From Salinivirgaceae bacterium (GTDB lineage Bacteria > Bacteroidota > Bacteroidia > Bacteroidales > SZUA-534): DNA of 64,000 bases. Positions 50,286-60,576 of the stretch are shown piece after piece. The notes beneath the pieces are model-generated. The model was not told where the DNA came from. It ran no database searches and was given only the letters and a program-made list of their open reading frames with translations. The stretch spans positions 1 to 64,000 of the forward strand of contig JAFXQB010000009.1 in NCBI GenBank assembly GCA_017527435.1. The letters are read 5' to 3'. The stretch's first letter is position 1. Each line of letters opens with the position of its first letter. The position numbers and the translations under genes are program-made.

Positions 50286-53200
50286 TTAATAATTATTGCA
50301 AATCACTTTCACACCGCCTGCCATTGTACGGACAATGTAAACACCCATCTGCGGCGCGTGCAGTTCAACAGGCTCGCCGTCGGCAGCAGTTGTACGGCTG
50401 ATGGCGCGGCCGTTGGCATCGAACAGCAGAATGTCGCCCACGGCGTTTTCAACGCGGATTGTCAGACCGGTTGCGTAAACTTTGACGGCTTGCGCTATGG
50501 TTTCATCAACATCGGTGCCAGAATTGTTGTTCTCGCCACCTTGGTTCTCGTTTCCGCCCTGGTTCTCGTTTCCGCCCTGGTTCTCGTTTCCACCTTGATT
50601 TTCATTTCCGCCTTGATTCTCATTTCCATCTTGCTCAAAGATGGCGGTGAACGATAAGTTGGCATTAACCACCAAATCGGCATTTATTACCACAGTGCGC
50701 GGGTTATCGGTGTTGCCATCGCTCCACTTGACAAAATGGTAGTCTTCGTCAGCAGTGGCGGTGAGCGTTACGGTTGAACCAAACCTGACGCTTTCTGCCG
50801 CACCGGTGATGGTACCATGCTCGGCGACTACACTCATGGTGTAGGCATTAGGCTCGAACAAAGCTGAGTAAGTGGCATCACCGTTCACTACAATCTTACG
50901 CGGGTTGTCGGTAACATCATCGCTCCATTTTACAAAGTGGTAGTGCTCGGAAGGAATAGCGGTGAGTGTAGCCTCTGAACCATACTCATAAGCACCAACA
51001 CCTTCTACAGAACCATTCTCGGCAGAAGCGCTAATTGTATGTTTGTTGAGTGCAAAGATTGGCTCAAGATTCAGATTGCCATCGACTGTGATTGTACGGT
51101 CAGTTTCAGTGTTGCCGTCGCTCCAGCTGAAGTGGAAATGTTCTGGCGCTGCTGCAAATGTGGCGCGAAGCCTTAACTCGGTGCCACCATCTAAATTCAA
51201 ACTGATGAGCTTGCCTTTGGTGTTATAACCCGCAATCGTTGAAAGCGACGCAGGCTCATTGTCGCCAATACCCAATTCAAGAGAGAATATGCCATCTCGG
51301 CTATCTTTCACCGTAACCTTGCAAGGCAACTTGGCGATGCTCTTTTCTGTAGTGTTGGAAGCATTGCAATAGAGACAGCCGATATGCTCAATATACGAAC
51401 CAGCTGATGTACAGGTGGCAGGAACGGTATCAGTATAAAAACGAACCGAGCCGCTGAACACGTGTGTAACATCGTCGAAGGTGACAGTGTGCTGAACATC
51501 AGCAACGTTGTTATTGCCGTTGCGGTAATAATAGGTGAATGTGCCGTTGGTTGACGTGATGTGCCACATCTTGGTTTTTCCGTTGTTGTAAGGCTCAATG
51601 CCAACTGCGTTGTAAACATCATTGTCATTCATGCCTTCGGCCAATTCGGCAAAACGGAATGTGCAGGGCAATGTCTCAAAGTGACGGTTTTGGTTGCTAC
51701 CTGTCACGACAGCTTCTTTCTTCGATGCATTAAGGTCGAAGTAGAGCAGATTGTTATCATCGATTTTGCCTTTGTTTCCTTTGAATTTACGCAAATTCAA
51801 ATCGGCAATTTTGTTACCGCTACAATTGACAGTTACAAGGTTAGCGCCGCCTTCGTGCAGCTTCAGGGTTGCCAGCTGGTTGTTGTGGCAGTCGAGATTT
51901 TGCAAGTTGGTGTTCTTGCTCAAATCTAATGCTGCAAGTTTTTGATTGTGGCATGACAACAAGAGCAGATTCTCATTGTCGCGCAAATCGAGCGATGTGA
52001 GCGAGCCTTTCTGGGATTCACTACCATCGGCAAACTCATCGCTCAACGACAGCGATTGCAGATACTTACAGTTGCGCACGTTGAGATTTGTGAGAGCTGT
52101 GCCCGTGAATGTGATTTGGGTCATGCGCGGGTTGTGGCTGAAGTCGAGACTTGTGATGCTGTTGCCATTGCCCCGATACTCTTCAAGCAGAACGTTCTGG
52201 CTCAGATTGAGCGAGCTGACTGGTGTATTTGTCAATTCCAAACGGCGCAGCTTGGTGGCGCTGGTCAAATTGACAGCCGACAGCTCAGTGTTACTGATAC
52301 TCAGGTCGGTCAGATTGGGATTGCTGAGTGTGAGCGATGTCAGGTCGAAATCACACAACTCGACCACTTTAAGATTTGGGCATTGGCTGAAATCGAGTGA
52401 TGCGATTGATTTTGAGTGCTCACCATCGAGATAGTGGCAGTAGAATTCTTCCAATTTGGCGCAACTGCTCAAATTGATTGTTTGCAAGCCCGTGCGTCCG
52501 CAGACAATCTTGCGCAAATTACTACAGCCCGTCAAGTTCAGACTGCTGACGCCGCGATCCTTATAATCAGTGCGCTCTTCCTGAATGTAGAGTTCCTCGA
52601 GTTTGGTGTTGTGGCTCAAATCCAGACTTGATATGCCTGTGGTGTTGTGACAGTCGAGCACTTTCAAATTGGTGTTCTGGCTCAGATTGAGCGATGTAAG
52701 GTAACTGTACGACACATCAAGTTTCTCAAGGTTTGTACAATTGCTCAAATCGATGGTTGTGATTCGGGGCGCCACGTTTAAGCTGAGCTCTTTCAGAGCT
52801 GTGTTGCGACTCAAATCGATATTTGTAACACGGCTGAGCGGGTCTCTAATTTTAAGTTTTTCAAGGTGGTTGCAACCGCTGAAGTCCATGTTTGAGTTTT
52901 CGATTCCGTCACACTCAAATATTCGCAAACTTGGGAAATAACTGAAATCAGTTACTGTCTGGTCGAGATGGCGCACCTTGCAGCCGTAGCCCGAGCAGTA
53001 AATCTCTTCAATGTTATTGGTATTCCAAATCATGTCCATAATCTGATAGGTTTTCTCATCGAACTTGACACCAGTGATTATGTTCATGTATTTGTTTATC
53101 CATTTGCTATTCTTTTTGAAGTCGGCTTCTTCCCAGCCAGTAACATCAAGGAATATGCCCGTTTCACCACCAAGATGCTGCAGGCCTGTATTGAAACTAA

Positions 53201-56200
53201 TGTCTTTGGCAACAGTTCGCTTCAAGCCGCATCGCTCGCACTTAAAGTCACAATTGTAGGCACCCATGTAAACCTCATCACCATGGTCATCTCCAATTTC
53301 CACAATAAAGTTGCGGTACGATTTCTTGCTGTTCTCCTCGTCATGGACAATCTTGAAGTTATTAGAAAAATCGAAATAGATTTCGTAGGTGGCATCGACT
53401 ATTGATGGGTTGCCATCGTTGTAGGTGTAGCGTATTTTTCGGGCGTCTTTGTTCACCACATATCGGCTCAATGTTCTATTGTAGCGTACGCCTTCAGTGA
53501 ATTTCACACGCTTCATGTCGATTCCTGGTGCAATGAACGACAGGTCTTTGAAGGCGCAAGGGAACTCAGTTACATCGTAGCTGGTGTTTATTCGCGCCCC
53601 ATAATCAGGCTTGCTTACTGATTCAAGATTCATATAGAATACGTTTCTTGCATCGATACGGCGCAAGTATGTTGCCGATTGCGGCATTACCACCGTTGGG
53701 CCACAATCGTAAACAGAAATGTACTGCAGTTGGGTGTTGGCACTCAAATCGATAATGGTGTTACAATTGGTGGCTGTAATATCCCGCAGTTTGGGGAAGT
53801 TTGCAAAATCCAGATTATCCACATTTTCAACCCCAAGGGTTTCTACATTAATACAGCCTTGCAGGTTGAGCTCATAGCCATCTTTTATCTTACAACGCAA
53901 ATACCTCAATGCTGAGTTACCATGCAAATCAAGGCCTTCGAGCTCATTATCATCGCAATTAAGTTGCTGCAACTTTTGGTTGTTACTCAGGTTCAACGAT
54001 GTTAGATTGTTATTGTAGCAAGTAAGAGTGGTTAAATCAGCAAATCTGCCTATGTCGCTCAGCGCTGTCAGATTGTTGTTAGAGCAGTTGACATCAATAA
54101 GTTTTGTGTTGTTGTAAAGATTCAATGCTGTAAGACTATTATCTGAGCAGTTGAGAGTTTCCAACTTGGTGTTGTTACTCAGGTTCAACGATGTAAGGCC
54201 ATTCTCAGAGCAATTGAGTGTTTTCAGCTTGGTATTGCTGCTCAAATTCAGCGTTGTGAGATTGTTGCCTGAACAGTCAAGAATCTCAAGGTTGGGGAAC
54301 TGGCTGACATTGAGAGTTGACAAATCCATGTTGGGAACATACAACTCGCGCAGCTGGCTCTTTTGCTGAGCCGACAAATAATCAAGTGCCCCAATATAGT
54401 TGGTTCTTAATCCTGTGAGTTCTGGATACTGTGTTGGAATAGAACTCCAATTGCGGTCATAATCTCCACCCTTGCTTAAATCTAAAACATAACCATCAGC
54501 TTGGTTATATGATTCGTTATGCTCAGCATATCCTTCACAATAAATATCAGTATAATTAAAAATGCAAGTTGACCACACATTTATTGTCCCGGGCTTGGTG
54601 CTGGTGGCAGTTTCTGTAATATTGTAGCCGAATATGCCATTGGGTGTGTGGCTCACTTCGCTGTAATAGCCTTCTACGTACATATTACCTACATGTGCAT
54701 TTCCTGTATTGTAGTTGTAGTGAATTTCAGCATTCGACTCCGTTACATGCCAATAATCACCATAGCCTATTGTCCCATATGTGGTTTCCACAGTTCTACC
54801 CTCATAGGTACTTTTTTCAATATTATCATAACCGACGTTAGAAACATTTTTTTCTTTCATTCCCTTGCAGAGCATATCGAATGTGAATGTGCAGGGTATT
54901 GTATCTAAGTAGAAATACTGGGATGAGACATCAATATCACCATTGGCAGGTATCTTTGAGAGATCGAGATACATCAACTGGTTGTTGTTGAAATAAACAT
55001 CGCTCAGTTTGGTATTTGTGTTCAAATCTACAGTGTATTTGATTTTGTTGTTTCTGGCATCGAGATATGTGAGCGCAGTGCAGTTTTTAACATTCAACGC
55101 GGTGAGCTGGTTATATTTGCAAGATAGTGTTTGCAATTTTGGGCAATTGCTTACATTCAGTTTTTTGAACTGATTGTTGGCGCATTTAAGTGTCTGCAAC
55201 TCTGCAAAACCACTAAAATCCAACACTTCTGGATATTCAAGGTTGCAGTTCTCACAGTTAAATGTTTTCAGTTTCTTGCAATATGACAAACCTTCTATCT
55301 CGGAAAGGCTGCCACAATTGCTGCAATCAAAGGTTTGCAAGTTTACAGATGTTTCCAAACCATATATAAGTCCTAATTCACTATTGTTCTGACATTTAAA
55401 CACAGCCAACTTCGGCAAACCACTCAGGCTCAACTCACTATCAAAATGGCAATTGCTGCAATCAAGAGTTTGCAGATTAGGGCAGTCTAATTCCAAATAA
55501 CTAATTTGTGTATTAGAACAATTAAAAGTCTGCAGATTGGGGCATGTTCTCAAATCCAATTCACCAGCTATTCGGGTATTGCTGCAATCAAGAGTCCGCA
55601 GTTGGGGGCAAGATTCTGGATGTAATTCATCGATTTGCGTATTAGAGCAATCAAGAGTTTTCAGATTGGGGCAGTCATCTAAATATAATCCCGCTATTTT
55701 TGTATTAGAACAGTTAAGGGTCTCTAATTTGGGGCAATGAACACCATAGGGATTGCTAAGAAAATCTAAATTGTCTATTTCACTGTTTGATACATCAAGC
55801 ACCTTCAAATTATCGCATAAGTCTACTTCGTAACCCCCGTAAGTCCAACCTCCTAATTCTATACTTAAATTATAAGTTCCATAGTTATTTGAAGCGTTGA
55901 GATACTCCAATTTTGCAGAAGGCCTAATATATATATATTCAATTTCGTTTCCGCTGCAATTGAAATACCTTAGCTCGAAGTTGTTCGTGAATACACATTC
56001 ACCGCTCAACTGATTGTTGCTGCAATTGATATAGGTCAGATTTGGGCAGTTGTTAAAATCCCAGTTATCAATAAAATCCAAAGTTGTCAAGTTATTGTCA
56101 GAGCAGTCGAGCACTTCGAGTTTGGGGAACTCGGCCAAGTCCAACTCGGTCAGGCCAATGCCTGAGCAGTAGAGAGCCCTGAGTTGAGATTTCTGGTCGG

Positions 56201-57908
56201 CTGATAGGGCGGCCAGCTGGTCGGCATTTTTCACCTGAAGGCGTTCCAGACCAGGACAGAGATTGGCAATCCAGTCGTAGTCAGAGCCGTTGTAACCCGA
56301 AAGGTCGAGTGAGTCGCCCATCTCGGTGCGGTCAATTTGTCCGTCGCCCGAGTGGTCGAGTTCGGAAAGGAAATCGAGTAAATCACCATCAGAAATATCA
56401 CTAATGGGCAGGCTTTCAATAATCTCGCCACAGGTGCAGCAGTCAGCGCAAAGGTTGCACTTCATGCACTGTGGGTTTTCAGCAAAGCAGACTAAGCCGC
56501 AGCTGGCGCAGGGGCGGCAGTGCTTGGCGCAGTGCATTCCTTCCATATCGTCCACGGTGCACTGGTTGCCGCCAATGCGCGTGCCGCACACGGTGCAGAT
56601 GCAGGTGCAGCAATTTGGGCATAGGCCGCAAGTCTCGCACAAGGCATCTTCGGCAAAATAGTTTCCGCAGCCTGTGCAGAGCTCGCCTGTGCCGTCAAAG
56701 ACCATGGGCCGACAGTCGTCGCAGAGTTCGGGACGGTCGCTTTCGTCGGGGTAGTCGTCGTACAGACAAGCATAGCAGTTGGTGCAGTGCAGATGGTAGT
56801 CGTCAACGCACTCTTCGCAGGCACCGCAGTCAAAGCATATCACCTCGCTGCGTGCTTCGGCGCAGCGGTTGCAGAACTCGCAAATCCAGTTTTCGCTCTC
56901 GCAGCAGTCTTGGCAGTGGCTGCCTCCTTCCTCACAGCGGCTGGCGTCCTCGTAGCAGACACCGCACTCTTCACAGTGCATCTCGTTGTCGAATGTGCAC
57001 TCTTCGCAGTAGCCACACTCAGGACAAAGTTTTTCCTCGTCGTCGGCATAGCAAGCGTAACATCCTGGACAGATATAATCGCTATGGCACTCCTCGCAAA
57101 CAGTTTCGTGGTCTTCGCAAGTTATTCTCACATAAAGGCAACCATCGCAGAGTTCACACAACTTATCATCGCCGTAGTGACAAAAAGCACAGTAGCCGCA
57201 GGTTTCGTCGCATGCGCCGTCAAGACAGTCAAAGCAGTACAATTCATCACAGCCCGAACAAGGTGCGGCGCAACCATCGCAAAGCGATTTGCCGCAGAAA
57301 TTGCAATGATAAATCTCATTGGCGCAGCACCGGTAGCACTCCTCACAAGATGGGTTGCATTCCAAACAATACTGGCCACATTCCAGGCAATAGTCGTCCC
57401 AACAGAATATGTCATCGCAATCGATGCAGAACAATGAGCAGTCCCAACAAAGTACGACTCCGCAGGTTCCACACTCATCAAATTCGTCACCGTTATCTTT
57501 CACTGCACAGTTCCCGCAATGGTCACACATCATCTCCTCATTGCACTTAGTGCAATACGTATCACATTGTTCGCAAAATTCGTCTGAGTGAACCCACTCA
57601 AAACAACCCATGCACTGCTTTGCTTCATTATCCTTGTCGAAGATTTTATCACCGCAAACTCCGCAGAACGGGCGGTCGTCATCTCCAAACGCCTCCTCAC
57701 ATGGTGCTACTTCGTGGTCATCTTTACAATAGCCGCAAGTACTACATATGCAATCGAAACAGCACATTCTCTCACACAATTCGCACCGCTCAAACTCTGA
57801 AACATCAACATCGGGGTACTCATCCTCGCATACATCACATTTATACCATGCATACGAGCTCAAATTAAACCCCGCAAGGGTAATCAGAATAAGTAATAAT
57901 TTTCTCAT
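50286..57908 (-). CDS. Giant cysteine-rich/leucine-rich T9SS surface protein
   Basis: A 2540-residue secreted protein. A signal peptide (residues 1-20) precedes a stretch of about 480 residues with roughly 100 cysteines, mostly in CxxC pairs like zinc fingers or disulfide knots. An EF-hand-like calcium loop, DHSGDGQIDRTE, lies at about 516-526. Several blocks of leucine-rich repeats follow (units like LKTLNCSENGLTSLNLSNNT), broken by beta-rich inserts. About 2235-2420 holds three bacterial SRPK/InlB-B-type repeats (HGTITGAAESVRFGSTVTLT). A (D/G)GNENQ hexapeptide linker leads to a C-terminal T9SS domain (NAVGDILLFDANGRAISR, MGVYIVRTM). It is most likely a surface adhesin or a large binding scaffold. 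The N-terminal cysteine array matches no family I can recall. Confidence 0.8.
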   Translation of the reverse strand: MRKLLLILITLAGFNLSSYAWYKCDVCEDEYPDVDVSEFERCELCERMCCFDCICSTCGYCKDDHEVAPCEEAFGDDDRPFCGVCGDKIFDKDNEAKQCMGCFEWVHSDEFCEQCDTYCTKCNEEMMCDHCGNCAVKDNGDEFDECGTCGVVLCWDCSLFCIDCDDIFCWDDYCLECGQYCLECNPSCEECYRCCANEIYHCNFCGKSLCDGCAAPCSGCDELYCFDCLDGACDETCGYCAFCHYGDDKLCELCDGCLYVRITCEDHETVCEECHSDYICPGCYACYADDEEKLCPECGYCEECTFDNEMHCEECGVCYEDASRCEEGGSHCQDCCESENWICEFCNRCAEARSEVICFDCGACEECVDDYHLHCTNCYACLYDDYPDESDRPELCDDCRPMVFDGTGELCTGCGNYFAEDALCETCGLCPNCCTCICTVCGTRIGGNQCTVDDMEGMHCAKHCRPCASCGLVCFAENPQCMKCNLCADCCTCGEIIESLPISDISDGDLLDFLSELDHSGDGQIDRTEMGDSLDLSGYNGSDYDWIANLCPGLERLQVKNADQLAALSADQKSQLRALYCSGIGLTELDLAEFPKLEVLDCSDNNLTTLDFIDNWDFNNCPNLTYINCSNNQLSGECVFTNNFELRYFNCSGNEIEYIYIRPSAKLEYLNASNNYGTYNLSIELGGWTYGGYEVDLCDNLKVLDVSNSEIDNLDFLSNPYGVHCPKLETLNCSNTKIAGLYLDDCPNLKTLDCSNTQIDELHPESCPQLRTLDCSNTRIAGELDLRTCPNLQTFNCSNTQISYLELDCPNLQTLDCSNCHFDSELSLSGLPKLAVFKCQNNSELGLIYGLETSVNLQTFDCSNCGSLSEIEGLSYCKKLKTFNCENCNLEYPEVLDFSGFAELQTLKCANNQFKKLNVSNCPKLQTLSCKYNQLTALNVKNCTALTYLDARNNKIKYTVDLNTNTKLSDVYFNNNQLMYLDLSKIPANGDIDVSSQYFYLDTIPCTFTFDMLCKGMKEKNVSNVGYDNIEKSTYEGRTVETTYGTIGYGDYWHVTESNAEIHYNYNTGNAHVGNMYVEGYYSEVSHTPNGIFGYNITETATSTKPGTINVWSTCIFNYTDIYCEGYAEHNESYNQADGYVLDLSKGGDYDRNWSSIPTQYPELTGLRTNYIGALDYLSAQQKSQLRELYVPNMDLSTLNVSQFPNLEILDCSGNNLTTLNLSSNTKLKTLNCSENGLTSLNLSNNTKLETLNCSDNSLTALNLYNNTKLIDVNCSNNNLTALSDIGRFADLTTLTCYNNNLTSLNLSNNQKLQQLNCDDNELEGLDLHGNSALRYLRCKIKDGYELNLQGCINVETLGVENVDNLDFANFPKLRDITATNCNTIIDLSANTQLQYISVYDCGPTVVMPQSATYLRRIDARNVFYMNLESVSKPDYGARINTSYDVTEFPCAFKDLSFIAPGIDMKRVKFTEGVRYNRTLSRYVVNKDARKIRYTYNDGNPSIVDATYEIYFDFSNNFKIVHDEENSKKSYRNFIVEIGDDHGDEVYMGAYNCDFKCERCGLKRTVAKDISFNTGLQHLGGETGIFLDVTGWEEADFKKNSKWINKYMNIITGVKFDEKTYQIMDMIWNTNNIEEIYCSGYGCKVRHLDQTVTDFSYFPSLRIFECDGIENSNMDFSGCNHLEKLKIRDPLSRVTNIDLSRNTALKELSLNVAPRITTIDLSNCTNLEKLDVSYSYLTSLNLSQNTNLKVLDCHNTTGISSLDLSHNTKLEELYIQEERTDYKDRGVSSLNLTGCSNLRKIVCGRTGLQTINLSSCAKLEEFYCHYLDGEHSKSIASLDFSQCPNLKVVELCDFDLTSLTLSNPNLTDLSISNTELSAVNLTSATKLRRLELTNTPVSSLNLSQNVLLEEYRGNGNSITSLDFSHNPRMTQITFTGTALTNLNVRNCKYLQSLSLSDEFADGSESQKGSLTSLDLRDNENLLLLSCHNQKLAALDLSKNTNLQNLDCHNNQLATLKLHEGGANLVTVNCSGNKIADLNLRKFKGNKGKIDDNNLLYFDLNASKKEAVVTGSNQNRHFETLPCTFRFAELAEGMNDNDVYNAVGIEPYNNGKTKMWHITSTNGTFTYYYRNGNNNVADVQHTVTFDDVTHVFSGSVRFYTDTVPATCTSAGSYIEHIGCLYCNASNTTEKSIAKLPCKVTVKDSRDGIFSLELGIGDNEPASLSTIAGYNTKGKLISLNLDGGTELRLRATFAAAPEHFHFSWSDGNTETDRTITVDGNLNLEPIFALNKHTISASAENGSVEGVGAYEYGSEATLTAIPSEHYHFVKWSDDVTDNPRKIVVNGDATYSALFEPNAYTMSVVAEHGTITGAAESVRFGSTVTLTATADEDYHFVKWSDGNTDNPRTVVINADLVVNANLSFTAIFEQDGNENQGGNENQGGNENQGGNENQGGNENQGGENNNSGTDVDETIAQAVKVYATGLTIRVENAVGDILLFDANGRAISRTTAADGEPVELHAPQMGVYIVRTMAGGVKVICNNY
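50541..50630 (-). repeat. 18-bp tandem repeat encoding five (D/G)GNENQ units
   Basis: Five consecutive 18-bp units encode GNENQ-type hexapeptides in the linker before the T9SS sorting domain, followed by a diverged unit (GGENNN). Third-position differences show that the array is not brand new, but it is prone to copy-number change. Confidence 0.8.
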
Positions 57909-58091
57909 GTTTTTAATCGATTAAAGTTTTATAATGTTTTTGAATTGTAATTCAACTGTTTGTGGGTGCCGGGCATAAAGATGCAAAGGCATAGCCGCCT
58001 GCTGCAAAAGCAGCAAGAGAGCATCTGATGCTCCAAATAAAATCACCGGTTTTTGCACTGCCAGTAAATTCACCACGGTTAAAAATCGGCT

Positions 58092-58099
58092 CAAATATA
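58092..58099 (-). promoter_or_regulatory. -7 promoter box of the giant surface protein
   Basis: Minus-strand TATATTTG matches TAnnTTTG, 183 nt upstream of the start at 57908, giving a long untranslated leader. No convincing ORF is seen within it. Confidence 0.5.
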
Positions 58100-58139
58100 G
58101 GTGTTTTTTCGTTTGGGTTGGCGGAAAATCAAAAAAAAA

Positions 58140-58161
58140 GAGACGCGGCACGCCACGTCTC
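58140..58161 (-). terminator. Inverted repeat following the sensor operon
   Basis: GAGACGCGGC and GCCACGTCTC pair with one mismatch, 37 nt after the stop of the 788-residue sensor. It is a relative of the palindrome at 3422-3449. On the minus strand it is followed by a T run, so it probably ends the sensor transcript. Confidence 0.6.
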
Positions 58162-58197
58162 CACAATAGATCTAAGATATCTATACCTTATTAATAT

Positions 58198-60564
58198 TTA
58201 AGCTTTTCCACCGTGCTCGTCGATATATGATTGGATTTCGACTTGCAGGCGCTCGTTCAATTCTTTCTCGCGCATCTTGCTGATTGCTATCACAATCACG
58301 CGGTACGGCATATCATCTTTATAGATGACTTTATAGTGCTCTGTGGCATAAATATCCTTGCCGCGAATGTCGGCATTCTGTTCGCGCAATGCTTTTCCGT
58401 TGGCAATCAGCGCAGTCCAGAACTCATCCATATAAGCTTCGCGCTCGGCATCATCCTGGGCAATCAGGGTGGCGAACTGCGTGCCTTCTGCGTTATCGGG
58501 GTTTATACCATAGAAACGTGCCATTTTTTTCGACATGTTAAGGATATTCCCTTCAAGGTCGATTTCGGCAACCATCAAACCGCTGTAGAACGCCATCAGT
58601 TGGGCGTTGAGCGTATCGTGACGCTTGGTGGCTTCCTCCTGGGTAGCCTGCATCTCCTCAAGATTCTGACGCATCTCCTCCTCATGCTGCGACAACTCTT
58701 CGGCTTGTTCGTTCGACTGCTCAAGCAAGTGCGCGTTATGGATATTGGTGTTGACACTCGACACCACCGATGCGATGTTCTCGCAAAGCTTTTCGATGAA
58801 CTCAATCTTGTACTGCTCAATGTGGTTGTACGATACGAGTTCCATTATACCGAAAATCTCATCGTTGACAATCATCGGCACAACCAGCAGATTGCGTGGC
58901 TTTTGCGCTTCTTTTTTGCCCTGCGTGAATGTTACGTAACTGTCAGGAATATCTTCAAGATAGATACATTTCATCTCGTCGATTGTGCGTCCGAAAATGC
59001 CGTCTTTGGCAGTAACCTCTGCATTCTCAAGCATTATCTGCTTTCCATAAGCAATTGCGGCTTTGTTTTCAAATTTCATCTCATCGCTGTACGGATCCTC
59101 CTTCTTGAAATAGATGGCGCCCTGCACTACATCGACATACTTGAGCAGTTGCGACAGCAGGTTCAAGGCGAAATCCTCAACATTGTCGTTATCCTGACGT
59201 ATGATTTCGCCAAAGTTGGCCAAACCGTGCGTTACCCAGTTGCGCTGGTCGTCGAGCAGTTTCTTCTTGTCTTCCTCCTTTTTGGCTTCGATAAGGCTGT
59301 TCTGCATTGTTATCAGCGATGCGCCCAGTGTGTCATCATCGCTCAGCAGGTGATACTCTGCGTTAAGGTTGCCCTTGCCAATCTCGCCCGCAAAATCGAC
59401 TGACGCCTGAAGACTGTCAAACAGATTGTCGAGAGCGCCATTAAGGTCGGTTATCTCACTTTCGAATACTGTTTTGTTATTGCTGTTTTTGCTGATGATA
59501 CCCAGCGACAGGCCTGCAAGCTTATTGTTAATATTCACAATCGATGCCGAAATGTTGCGCGCCACAAGTGAAATCACAAACGACAGCAGTATGAATCCGG
59601 CCAGAATAAGAATAACCACATTGATGAACGACCTGTTAGCCTCTGCGTAAGCCTCGGTCACCGGCACGGTGGTGAGAAGCTCCCAATGGGTGTTTGCCAT
59701 ATCGATTCGCTTCAGAACCGTGATGGCGGATTTTTTGTTTTCGTCAGAGCCGACATATATTGTATCGGTCAGCGACTCGAAAACCGAATCGGCAAAGAAC
59801 GTCTGCTCATCACCCACCCTGTCGATATTGGTATTGTAGATGAACTTTCCGTTGTCGGCCATCAGATAAATACGCTCGCCGGTGTCGGTCTGATAGTCTT
59901 CAATCGCCTTCTCCACATAGCCAAGGGCGAAATCGATACCGACAACGCCTTGAAACTCGCCCCACAACTGTATTGGCGCGATTATCGATGTTATCAGCAT
60001 CGAGTCTTCGACGTCTTTGTTGTAACTGTACATATAAGGGTCGAGCAGCGACACGCTCATGGTTTCGCGCGGAATGGTGTAGTATGTTTTCTCGTAAGGC
60101 GGCATGTTTGAGTTCACCTCAACCTTGATTTCATTGCCTTGCCGGTAGAACGACGGCGAATAGTTGCCGATGGCTGTGGCGTCGGGGGCCAGGATGCACT
60201 CCTCGTCGCGCTGGTCGATGGAATTTGGCTCCCAAACTGACCAAATCGACAGAATATCAACGTTGTCTTCAATCACCTTGCGCAACATCTCTGTGTAGGT
60301 CTGACGGCGCAGGCTTTCTTCTATGCCTTCGTACTCCTGCATTGCCTGCGCGAGCGCCTCGACAATCCCCGCCTTGCCATCAATCAGTCCGAGAACCCTG
60401 TTCGACAGGTCGTTAGATTTTTTGATAATGTCGGTGCTGGCCATCTCCTCCGATATGTTTTTCACTTCAATCCCGACATATCCGAGCGATGCCACATATA
60501 CTAACAGCGATGCTCCAAGGAAGTAGAACATCATTTTTCTATGTATGCGTTTTTTGAAAATCAT
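58198..60564 (-). CDS. Membrane Cache-HAMP-GAF-PAS sensor without kinase domain (788 aa)
   Basis: A 788-residue membrane sensor. It has a transmembrane helix near residues 12-33, a periplasmic Cache-type domain (GVVGIDFALGYVEKAIEDYQ), and a second membrane helix near 312-335. A HAMP-like region and a GAF domain (about 445-610, KEDPYSDEMKFENKAA) follow. Then come a coiled coil (EEEMRQNLEEMQATQEEATK) and a C-terminal PAS domain (NILNMSKKMARFYGINPDN). No histidine-kinase, cyclase or phosphatase domain follows. It probably passes its signal by protein contact. It is the second of two paralogous genes, 12 nt downstream of the 906-residue partner, so the two may act together. Confidence 0.75.
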   Translation of the reverse strand: MIFKKRIHRKMMFYFLGASLLVYVASLGYVGIEVKNISEEMASTDIIKKSNDLSNRVLGLIDGKAGIVEALAQAMQEYEGIEESLRRQTYTEMLRKVIEDNVDILSIWSVWEPNSIDQRDEECILAPDATAIGNYSPSFYRQGNEIKVEVNSNMPPYEKTYYTIPRETMSVSLLDPYMYSYNKDVEDSMLITSIIAPIQLWGEFQGVVGIDFALGYVEKAIEDYQTDTGERIYLMADNGKFIYNTNIDRVGDEQTFFADSVFESLTDTIYVGSDENKKSAITVLKRIDMANTHWELLTTVPVTEAYAEANRSFINVVILILAGFILLSFVISLVARNISASIVNINNKLAGLSLGIISKNSNNKTVFESEITDLNGALDNLFDSLQASVDFAGEIGKGNLNAEYHLLSDDDTLGASLITMQNSLIEAKKEEDKKKLLDDQRNWVTHGLANFGEIIRQDNDNVEDFALNLLSQLLKYVDVVQGAIYFKKEDPYSDEMKFENKAAIAYGKQIMLENAEVTAKDGIFGRTIDEMKCIYLEDIPDSYVTFTQGKKEAQKPRNLLVVPMIVNDEIFGIMELVSYNHIEQYKIEFIEKLCENIASVVSSVNTNIHNAHLLEQSNEQAEELSQHEEEMRQNLEEMQATQEEATKRHDTLNAQLMAFYSGLMVAEIDLEGNILNMSKKMARFYGINPDNAEGTQFATLIAQDDAEREAYMDEFWTALIANGKALREQNADIRGKDIYATEHYKVIYKDDMPYRVIVIAISKMREKELNERLQVEIQSYIDEHGGKA

Positions 60565-60576
60565 TGCCGTAAGTTT

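Noticed and set aside
50541..50630. CRISPR array
   Set aside because: The 18-bp units are in frame, have no spacers and encode a protein linker.
56471..57550. Arg/Ser-rich plus-strand frame opposite the cysteine array
   Set aside because: Its composition is the mirror of CxxC-rich coding sequence; no start signal or promoter supports it.
57921..58166. 81-codon minus-strand frame upstream of the giant gene
   Set aside because: It crosses the promoter and the hairpin after the sensor gene, and has no motif.
58231..59403. 390-codon plus-strand frame opposite the 788-aa sensor
   Set aside because: It has no recognisable domains; the minus strand shows GAF and PAS motifs.
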